Made by a program: the position numbers and the translations under genes. This document shows positions 58,104 to 64,000 of a DNA stretch of 64,000 nucleotides, piece after piece; positions within the stretch are counted from its first letter, which is position 1; each line of letters opens with the position of its first letter. The notes beneath the pieces are model-generated. The model searched no databases and was not told where the DNA came from. It saw only the letters and a list, made by a program, of their open reading frames with translations. Origin of the DNA: AC-32 sp038237925 (GTDB lineage: Bacteria; Actinomycetota; Thermoleophilia; Gaiellales; Gaiellaceae); NCBI GenBank assembly GCA_038237925.1, contig JBBRYF010000001.1, forward strand, positions 248,001-312,000. The letters are read 5' to 3'.

Positions 58104-59048
58104 ATGAAATCGGCCGAGCTTGAGTACGAGCTGCCGCCGGAGCTGATCGCGCAGCACCCGCTCGAGCGGCGTGACGGCTCGCGGCTCCTCGTCCACGAGC
58201 GCGTGAGCCGGCAGACCCGGCACCGCCGATTCGACGAGCTGCCCGGCGAGTTGCCGGAGGACACGCTCGTGGTCGTCAACGACACGCGCGTGCTGCCCGC
58301 GCGCCTGCGGCTCGAGCGCCCCGGCGGCGGGGCGGCGGAGATTTTGCTCCTCGAGCGGCTCGGCGAGAACGGCACGTGGGAGGGGCTCGCGCGCCCGTCG
58401 CGCAAGCTGCGGCCGGGCCAGAGGCTCGGTCCCGTGGAGTTGCTCGAGCCGCTCGGTGAAGGGCGCTGGAGGCTCCGGCTCGACGGCCGTCCGGCGGGGG
58501 AGACGCCGCTGCCGCCGTATATCCGCGAGCCGTTGGCGGATCCGGAGCGCTACCAGACGGTCTACGCCGACCAGGACGGCTCGGCCGCCGCGCCGACGGC
58601 AGGTCTGCACTTCACGCCCGAGCTGCTGGCGCGGCTGGACGTCGAGCGCGTGACGCTGCACGTCGGGCTCGACACCTTCCGGCCGGTCGCGGCGGACTTG
58701 CTCGAGGCGCACGAGATCCACAGCGAGGGCTACGAGGTCAGGCCTGAGGCGTGGGAGCGGATCCGCTCCGCAGAGCGCGTGCTCGCCGTCGGGACCACGA
58801 CGGTGCGCGTGCTGGAATCGCTCGCTCGGGGCGCTGCTCTCTCCGGGCGCACCGAGCTCTTCATCACGCCGGGCTTCGACTTCCGCCGCGTCGACGCACT
58901 CCTGACGAACTTCCACCTGCCGCGCTCGACCCTGCTGGCGCTGGTGATGGCGTTCGCCGGCGTCGAGACGACGCGCCGCCTGTACCGGCGAGCGATCGAG
59001 GAGCGCTACCGCTTCTACTCGTTCGGCGACGCGATGCTGCTCCTGTGA
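58104..59048 (+). CDS. queA: S-adenosylmethionine:tRNA ribosyltransferase-isomerase QueA
   Basis: QueA transfers and isomerises the ribosyl moiety of SAM to preQ1 in tRNA, giving epoxyqueuosine. The 314-residue protein has YELPPELIAQHPLERRDGSR, VVNDTRVLPARL, AAPTAGLHFTPELL, TLHVGLDTFRPV and NFHLPRSTLLALVMAF, all family signatures. Length is slightly below the usual 340-350. It stands 26 bases from a divergent coiled-coil gene. Tgt, which acts in the same pathway, follows after one small gene. Confidence 0.96.
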   Translation: MKSAELEYELPPELIAQHPLERRDGSRLLVHERVSRQTRHRRFDELPGELPEDTLVVVNDTRVLPARLRLERPGGGAAEILLLERLGENGTWEGLARPSRKLRPGQRLGPVELLEPLGEGRWRLRLDGRPAGETPLPPYIREPLADPERYQTVYADQDGSAAAPTAGLHFTPELLARLDVERVTLHVGLDTFRPVAADLLEAHEIHSEGYEVRPEAWERIRSAERVLAVGTTTVRVLESLARGAALSGRTELFITPGFDFRRVDALLTNFHLPRSTLLALVMAFAGVETTRRLYRRAIEERYRFYSFGDAMLLL

Positions 59049-59076
59049 CCGAGCCACTCGCGTGTGCACGAATCGC

Positions 59077-59177
59077 TGCACCTCCGGTGCACAGCCGTCA
59101 CAGACATGTGCGCATGTCTGGACTACGCTCGCAGCGGGAGCGAGGGTGGACCGCCAACCCCACCCAAAAGGGCGGGG
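59077..59177 (+). other. Three successive hairpins downstream of queA
   Basis: Stems at 59077-59091 (6 bp, TCC loop), 59101-59120 (perfect 8 bp, TGCG loop) and 59158-59177 (CCCC/CCC pairing with GGG/GGGG across an AAAA loop). They may terminate queA transcription or form a structured leader of the next gene. Confidence 0.5.
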
Positions 59178-59196
59178 GATGCCTGGAGGCCACCCC

Positions 59197-59490
59197 GTGA
59201 GCGCGATGAGCGCCGCCGATTGGCGGAGGTTCTGGGGTGAGCAAGGCATGCGGGAGCTCCGCCTCCTGCTCGTCGATGCGTGGGACGCGCTCGGTACCGC
59301 CTCGCAGCGCGAGCGCGACGCCTGCGCCTTTCGGATCGCGTCGCTGCTCGGCAGCCGCGCGTCCCGCTCGGCCATTGCCGACGAGCTCGGCCGGATCCGC
59401 CGCGACGAGCTCGGAGTCGATGCGGCCCCCGGAGACGACGCGCGCGCAGCCGAGCGAATCGCCGCCTGGTTCGAGGCTGCGCGCGCGTGA
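59197..59490 (+). CDS. Small helical protein coupled to tgt
   Basis: The 97-residue product is helical (DWRRFWGEQGMRELRLLLVD, ERDACAFRIASLLGSRASRS) and ends with a long basic/acidic helix. GGAGG (59185-59189) lies 7 bases before GTG 59197, giving a proper ribosome site; ATG 59206 is an alternative. Its TGA overlaps the tgt GTG, so it is translated with tgt. The function is not recognised. Confidence 0.6.
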   Translation: MSAMSAADWRRFWGEQGMRELRLLLVDAWDALGTASQRERDACAFRIASLLGSRASRSAIADELGRIRRDELGVDAAPGDDARAAERIAAWFEAARA

Positions 59491-60617
59491 CCGTCTTCGA
59501 GCTCGGCGCCACCGACGGCGAGGCCCGCACCGGCGTTCTCCGCACCGCGCACGGCGAGCTCCGCACGCCCGCGTTCATGCCGGTCGGCACGAAGGCGACG
59601 GTCAAGGCCGTCGACCCGGAGGAGCTCGCGGGCCTCGGCGCCGAGATCCTCCTCTGCAACACCTATCACCTGCACTTCCGGCCCGGTGCCGACCTGATCG
59701 CGGACCTCGGCGGCCTGCACGGGTTCATGGCCTGGGACGGACCGATCCTGACCGACTCCGGCGGCTTCCAGGTCTTCTCGCTGCGGCACACGATCCTCCG
59801 ACAGGACGACGAGGGCGTCACCTTCCGCTCGGTCTACGACGGTGACGAGGCGCGCTTCACGCCCGAGCTCGCGGCGCAGCTTCAGGCGCAGCTTGGCTCC
59901 GACATCGCGATGTGCCTCGACGTTGTCCCGCCGCCGGGGGTGCCTAAGCGCGAGCTCGAGGAGGCCGTTCGCCGGACGACGCTCTGGGCCAAGCGACAAC
60001 AGGAAGCCGAGCGCGCGCCGGGGCAGCTCCTGTTCGGCGTCGCCCAGGGCGGCGTCGACCCCGAGCTACGCCGCCGCAGCGTCGAGGAGATCGCCGAGCT
60101 CGGCTTCGACGGTAACGCGCTCGGCGGGCTCGCGATCGGCGAGGAGCGGGACGAGATGCTCGAAAACACCGCCTGGGCGACGCAGCTCCTGCCAGCCGAT
60201 CGGCCGCGCTACTTCATGGGCATCGGCGACCCCGTCGGCATCCTCGAGGTGATCGAGCGCGGGATCGACATGTTCGACTGCGTGCTCCCGACCCGCAACG
60301 CCCGCACCGGCTCGGCCCTCACCTGGGAGGGCCAGCTGAACATCAAGGGCGCCCGCTTCGCCCGCGACCCCGGTCCGCTCGTCGAGGGCTGCGGCTGCCC
60401 CGCCTGCACGCGGTTCTCGCGCGCCTACCTCCGGCACCTGCTCAACCAGCAGGAGATCCTCGGGCTGCGGCTACTGAGCCTGCATAATCTCCGCTTCGTG
60501 CTCGACCTCGTCGCCGGCGCGCGCACCGCGATCGAGCGAGGGGAGCTGCGGTCGTACAAGGAGGAGGCTCTGGCTCGGCTCCAGCCCTCCGGAGAGGCAA
60601 CCACGTGGGCTACCTGA
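59487..60617 (+). CDS. tgt: tRNA-guanine transglycosylase Tgt
   Basis: Tgt exchanges guanine-34 of target tRNAs for preQ1. The 376-residue protein has MPVGTKATVKAV, the active-site Asp in ILTDSGGFQVFSL, LFGVAQGG, GGLAIGE, the nucleophile Asp in DMFDCVLPTRNARTG, and the zinc site CGCPACTRFSRAYLRHL with its final His. All catalytic residues are present. It is coupled to the preceding small gene (GTGA) and overlaps yajC by 13 bases, as part of the tgt-yajC-secDF order common in bacteria. Confidence 0.97.
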   Translation: MTVFELGATDGEARTGVLRTAHGELRTPAFMPVGTKATVKAVDPEELAGLGAEILLCNTYHLHFRPGADLIADLGGLHGFMAWDGPILTDSGGFQVFSLRHTILRQDDEGVTFRSVYDGDEARFTPELAAQLQAQLGSDIAMCLDVVPPPGVPKRELEEAVRRTTLWAKRQQEAERAPGQLLFGVAQGGVDPELRRRSVEEIAELGFDGNALGGLAIGEERDEMLENTAWATQLLPADRPRYFMGIGDPVGILEVIERGIDMFDCVLPTRNARTGSALTWEGQLNIKGARFARDPGPLVEGCGCPACTRFSRAYLRHLLNQQEILGLRLLSLHNLRFVLDLVAGARTAIERGELRSYKEEALARLQPSGEATTWAT

Positions 60618-60916
60618 TCATTCTCGTCGCGCTGTTCGGCCTGATGTGGCTGCTGCTGATCCGGCCCCAGAAGAAGCGCCAGAACCAGCAGGCGCAGATG
60701 CAGGACACAATCTCGCCCGGCGACCCGATCCTGACCGCCGGCGGGATCCACGGCACCGTGCGGGAGATCGAGGGCGAGATCGTCCACGTCGAGATAGCGC
60801 CGGGCACGACGGTGCGCCTCGACCGCCGCGCGGTCGCCGCCGTGGCGCAGGAATCGGAGCCCGAACCGGAAATCGAGGCCGAGCAGGAGAGTCCCGTTTC
60901 CGGCAACGAAAGCTAA
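60605..60916 (+). CDS. yajC: Sec translocon accessory protein YajC
   Basis: The 103-residue protein has one N-terminal membrane span (about 2-20), then RPQKKRQNQQAQMQDTISPGD, GGIHGTVREIEGE and an acidic tail, the usual YajC layout. It works with SecDF. The GTG at 60605 lies inside the end of tgt, so translation is coupled. It precedes secDF by 18 bases. Confidence 0.93.
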   Translation: MGYLIILVALFGLMWLLLIRPQKKRQNQQAQMQDTISPGDPILTAGGIHGTVREIEGEIVHVEIAPGTTVRLDRRAVAAVAQESEPEPEIEAEQESPVSGNES

Positions 60917-60934
60917 TCTGTCCCGAGTCTTCGC

Positions 60935-63703
60935 GTGGCAAATCGACGATCTCACCTGATTCTGATTGGCCTGATCGTGGCCGCCCTCGCCGGGGTGGCC
61001 GTGCTCGGGGTGCCCGGATCGCCGGCGCACAAGAAGATCATTCTCGGCCTCGACCTGCAGGGCGGCCTCGAGGTCGTCCTGAAGGCGGTGCCGCCGCGGC
61101 ACAAGACCTGTGATGCGGCCTGCATGGACCGCTCGATCTCGATCATGCGCAGCCGCATCGACAAGCTCGGCGTCTCCGAGCCCGAGATCCGCAAGCAGGG
61201 CTCCAACCAGATCGTGATCCAGCTGGCCGGCGTCCGCAACGTCAACGAGGCCGCAAAGATCATCGGCACTACCGCGCAGCTGCAGTTCTATGACCTGGAG
61301 AACGACGTCACCGGCCCCTCGACCGATGGCAGCGGAAACGTGGTGGCCTCGACGCGTCTCTTCCAGTTGCTCAACAAGGTTCAGAGCGACGCGAAGAAGG
61401 GGACGCCGACCCAGTACTACCTGTTCAACGCGAAGCGCCGCGTCATCGCAGGGCCAGAGGCCACGCGCGGGAAGCTGCTCGACACGCCGAAGCTGAAAGG
61501 CAAGGTGCCCGCGGGGGCGGTGCTGCTCGCCGCACCGCAGAAGACGACGGTGATCAGCTGCGACGCTGTCGACGGCTGCCCGGGCGTACAGCAGGCGCAG
61601 GCCGCGGCATCGACATTCTTTTACCTCTTCAAGTTCGATCCGACCAACCAGAGGCACCCGGTCCCCGAGGCGACGGGCGGCGACCTGAAGCTTTCTGGGA
61701 TTCGGGCGGACATCAGCACGCAAGGGCAAGGCAACATCGTTCAGCTCGCCTTCACCGGCGAGGGTGCCAAGAAGTTCCACGACATCACGCGCGCGGAGGC
61801 GGTGCGCGGCTCGATTGCGGCCAATGCGGCCGGACAAACGGGCAGTGACCTGGCCACGGTCACGCGGTTCGCCCAGCACTTCGCGATCGTGCTCGACAAT
61901 CAGCTTCGCTCGACGCCGTACATCGACTACAAGCAGAACCCGGACGGCATCGACCCGAGCTCAGGGACGGGCGGCGCGGAGATCTCGAACATCAACAGCT
62001 TCAGCGAGGCGAAGAATCTCGCGCTCGTGCTCCAGACCGGCGCGCTGCCGGTGAAATTCGAGCCGATCGAGCGCACAGACGTCTCGGCGACGCTCGGCAA
62101 GGACTCGCTCAAGCAGGCAAGGACCGCAGCGCTGATCGGCCTGCTCGTCGTCGCTGCCTTCCTGCTCGTGCTCTACCGCTTCCTCGGCGTGGTCGCGGTC
62201 GTCGGCCTCGGCATCTACGCCGCCTTCCTCTACGCGGCGATCCTGCTCTTCGGCGTCACGCTGACGCTGCCGGGCTTCGCGGGCCTGATCCTGACGATTG
62301 GCGTCGCGGCCGACGCGAACGTCGTCATCTTCGAACGGATCAAGGAAGAAGTGCGCGCCGGGAAGTCCGTGCGCGCCGCCATCTCGGCGGGCTACTCGAA
62401 GGGTTTCCACACGATCATCGACGCCAACGTCGTCACCGTGATCACGGCGATGGTGCTCTTCGCCGTCGCGACCGCCGGCGTGAAGGGCTTCGCGCTGATG
62501 CTGATGATCGGCACGGTGATCTCGCTGGTCACCGCCGTTGGGGCGACGCGCGCGATGCTCGGCTTGCTCGCCGGCTTCCGGTGGTTCGAGAACCCGCGCT
62601 TCATGGGCGCCGCCGGCCAGCAGGGGGCGAAGTGGCTCCAGATCGACTTCATGCGCCGCCGCTTCCTCTGGTTCGCGATCTCCGGGGCCGTCGTCGTGAT
62701 CGGGATCGGTGCTCTCGCGATCAAGGGCCTGAACCTCGGCATCGATTTCAAGGGCGGCACACAGGTCACGTTCACGACGCCGAAGCCGGTCTCGATCTCG
62801 AACATCCGCACGCAGGCGGCCAAGTTCGGCCAGGAGCCTGTCGTCCAGGGCCGCGGCAAGACCGTCGGTGCGGATCAGTTCAAGAGCTTCCAGATTCGCC
62901 TGCGCGCGCTGAAGGGGCCGCAGACGAGCGCGCTCAAGAACGACATCCAGACGCGCTTCAACAGCAGCTCGATCCAGATCCAGACGGTGTCGGCGAGCTT
63001 TGGGAAACAGATCGCGCGAGGGGCGATCACCGCGATCCTCGTCTCGCTGCTCCTGATCATCCTCTACATCGCGATCAGGTTCGACTTCAAGTTCGCGGTG
63101 CCGGTGATCGTCGCGCTGGTCCACGACATCGTGATCACCGTCGGCGTCTACGCCCTGCTCGGGAGAGAGGTGTCGAACTCGACCGTGGCCGCGGTGCTGA
63201 CCGTGCTCGGCTACTCGATCTACGACACGATCATCATCTTCGACCGCATCCGCGAGAACGTGCCGCTGATGCGGCGGGCGCCGTTCGCCACGATTGCGAA
63301 CATCTCGCTTTGGGAAACCATCCGCCGCTCGCTGGCGACGACCTTCATCACGCTGCTGCCGATCGTCTCGCTGCTCATCTTCGGCGGCACGACGCTGAAG
63401 GACTTCGCCTTCGCGCTGATCGTCGGGATCGTCTCGGGCGCGTACTCCTCGATCTTCATTGCCGCGCCGCTGTTGACGATCTGGAAGGAGCGCGAGCCGG
63501 AGTACGCGCGACGCATCGGGCAGGAGCCGCCGAGCGGCGATGGTACCGCGACGCTCGAGGCCGCAGAGCAGGCCGCGGCCGCGCAGCCCACGCCCGACCT
63601 CTCGCCGGTCGGCGCCGTCGAGCGGGCAGCCGGCGCGAACCAGGCGAAGCGAGAACGACGGCGGCAACGGCGCCGCGCGAGGCCACATGGCCGCGCCCGC
63701 TGA
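60935..63703 (+). CDS. secDF: Fused protein-export membrane protein SecDF
   Basis: SecDF uses the proton gradient to aid late steps of Sec export. The 922-residue protein joins SecD (about 1-555; LGLDLQGGLEVVL, periplasmic domain with inserted TQYYLFNAKR, RTDVSATLGKDSLKQA, GVAADANVVIFERIKEE) to SecF (about 565-870; LGIDFKGGTQVTF, LYIAIRFDFKFA, LGYSIYDTIIIFDRIREN). The conserved Asp and Arg residues of the proton path are present. Many Actinobacteria have separate secD and secF. The C-terminus is Arg-rich; the end overlaps the next gene by 17 bases. Confidence 0.95.
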   Translation: MANRRSHLILIGLIVAALAGVAVLGVPGSPAHKKIILGLDLQGGLEVVLKAVPPRHKTCDAACMDRSISIMRSRIDKLGVSEPEIRKQGSNQIVIQLAGVRNVNEAAKIIGTTAQLQFYDLENDVTGPSTDGSGNVVASTRLFQLLNKVQSDAKKGTPTQYYLFNAKRRVIAGPEATRGKLLDTPKLKGKVPAGAVLLAAPQKTTVISCDAVDGCPGVQQAQAAASTFFYLFKFDPTNQRHPVPEATGGDLKLSGIRADISTQGQGNIVQLAFTGEGAKKFHDITRAEAVRGSIAANAAGQTGSDLATVTRFAQHFAIVLDNQLRSTPYIDYKQNPDGIDPSSGTGGAEISNINSFSEAKNLALVLQTGALPVKFEPIERTDVSATLGKDSLKQARTAALIGLLVVAAFLLVLYRFLGVVAVVGLGIYAAFLYAAILLFGVTLTLPGFAGLILTIGVAADANVVIFERIKEEVRAGKSVRAAISAGYSKGFHTIIDANVVTVITAMVLFAVATAGVKGFALMLMIGTVISLVTAVGATRAMLGLLAGFRWFENPRFMGAAGQQGAKWLQIDFMRRRFLWFAISGAVVVIGIGALAIKGLNLGIDFKGGTQVTFTTPKPVSISNIRTQAAKFGQEPVVQGRGKTVGADQFKSFQIRLRALKGPQTSALKNDIQTRFNSSSIQIQTVSASFGKQIARGAITAILVSLLLIILYIAIRFDFKFAVPVIVALVHDIVITVGVYALLGREVSNSTVAAVLTVLGYSIYDTIIIFDRIRENVPLMRRAPFATIANISLWETIRRSLATTFITLLPIVSLLIFGGTTLKDFAFALIVGIVSGAYSSIFIAAPLLTIWKEREPEYARRIGQEPPSGDGTATLEAAEQAAAAQPTPDLSPVGAVERAAGANQAKRERRRQRRRARPHGRAR

Positions 63704-64000
63704 GCTTCGCGAGCTGGCCGAGAAGGTCGTGCTCGCCGGGGTCGGCGCGGTCGCGCTGACCGCCGAGCGAGCCGACTCGCTGGCCGAGGAGCTCGCCGCC
63801 CGCGGCGGGATCGGGCGCGAGGAGGCTCGCCGGCTCGTCGACGAGCTCGTTGGCCGCTGGCGCAGCGAAGGCGTTCGGCTCGGCGAGCGGACCGGTACCG
63901 GTCTGACGGGCGTCTTCCGCGAGCTCGGGCTCGTGACGCGGGGCGAGCTCGAGGAGCTCGAGCTCCGGGTCGCGCAGCTCGAGCACCGGCTGCGGCTGCT
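63687..64000 (+). CDS. Helical protein, truncated by the window end
   Basis: ATG 63687 starts a frame open to the window edge (about 104 codons). The product is helical and Glu/Arg/Leu-rich (ELRELAEKVVLAGVGAVALT, ARRLVDELVGRWRSEG) and ends in a coiled coil (LEELELRVAQLEHRLRLL), like phasin or poly(hydroxyalkanoate) granule-associated proteins. This similarity is weak. It overlaps secDF by 17 bases and so is translationally coupled. Confidence 0.6.
   Translation, partial: MAAPAELRELAEKVVLAGVGAVALTAERADSLAEELAARGGIGREEARRLVDELVGRWRSEGVRLGERTGTGLTGVFRELGLVTRGELEELELRVAQLEHRLRL

Noticed and set aside
59049..59196. PreQ1 riboswitch upstream of the tgt operon
   Set aside because: The region has stems but lacks the A-rich tail and compact pseudoknot layout of preQ1 riboswitches; Tgt is also not a usual target of that switch.
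1..64000. tRNA or rRNA genes and mobile elements
   Set aside because: No cloverleaf with a TTCGANNC-type T-loop, no rRNA segments, and no transposase, integrase or phage gene was recognised on either strand.

Overview
The window looks like a chromosomal segment of a GC-rich (roughly 70% by eye) actinobacterium, most likely of the class Thermoleophilia (Gaiellales/Solirubrobacterales-like). This is inferred from codon use, a fused PafBC regulator, the actinobacterial UbiA/flippase and cyclase-ATPase families, many GTG starts, and starts placed 6-8 bases after a TANNNT box. No rRNA, tRNA, CRISPR array, phage or transposase was seen. Genes are packed, many pairs overlap by 1-14 bases (ATGA, GTGA, TAGTG), and no gene-free stretch exceeds about 300 bases.

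Layout. 0-1.2 kb (minus): a GAF sensor (cut by the window edge) coupled to a response regulator. 1.4-6.9 kb: pdxT-yebC, a secreted metzincin-like protein, a lipoprotein, and ruvC-ruvA-ruvB plus a small partner. 6.9-13 kb: an ArsR/SRPBCC pair with a clear operator, recJ and the bifunctional (p)ppGpp enzyme rel. 13.2-20.7 kb (minus): a membrane sulfatase-like protein with a methyltransferase and a 52-residue companion, a GAF protein resembling free methionine-R-sulfoxide reductase, a thioesterase, a perfect 60-bp tandem repeat, a LysR regulator and a phosphohexomutase. 21-29 kb: a secreted Cys-rich protein, a large cyclase-ATPase-TPR protein, an endonuclease IV-like protein, a short cytochrome c maturation group with a CcmE of the CxxxY type, and a coiled-coil M23 peptidase. 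29-33.9 kb: mntH with a palindromic operator, hpt, a DUF47/PiT phosphate transporter pair and a phosphoesterase. 34-38.3 kb: a six-gene overlapping operon beginning with cyclic 2,3-diphosphoglycerate synthetase, 2-phosphoglycerate kinase and a divergent GlpX. 38.4-46.6 kb: oxidoreductase, queG, sensor kinase, pafBC fusion, zinc-ribbon/SPOR proteins and a small membrane protein. 46.6-51.6 kb: aldehyde dehydrogenase, hydrolase-cyclase fusion, thiolase and 3-hydroxyacyl-CoA dehydrogenase. 51.6-57.7 kb: two secreted proteins, an OmpR-type two-component system, a UbiA prenyltransferase and a flippase-like protein. 58.1-64 kb: queA, tgt, yajC, a fused secDF and a truncated last gene.

How parts fit. 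RuvABC, RecJ, the endonuclease IV-like enzyme and PafBC form a DNA-repair theme; nearly identical promoter-like elements precede ruvC and ruvA and resemble the PafBC-dependent actinobacterial damage promoter. QueA, Tgt and QueG supply late steps of queuosine synthesis. YajC-SecDF supports protein export. The most unusual locus is a likely bacterial pathway to cyclic 2,3-diphosphoglycerate, a solute known from thermophilic methanogens, placed just after a phosphate importer and joined to a GlpX-like protein whose usual metal-site residues are replaced. A second theme is gene starts: at least sixteen genes have TANNNT exactly 6 or 7 bases before the start codon, which implies pervasive leaderless transcription, while several genes for exported proteins have a Shine-Dalgarno sequence instead.
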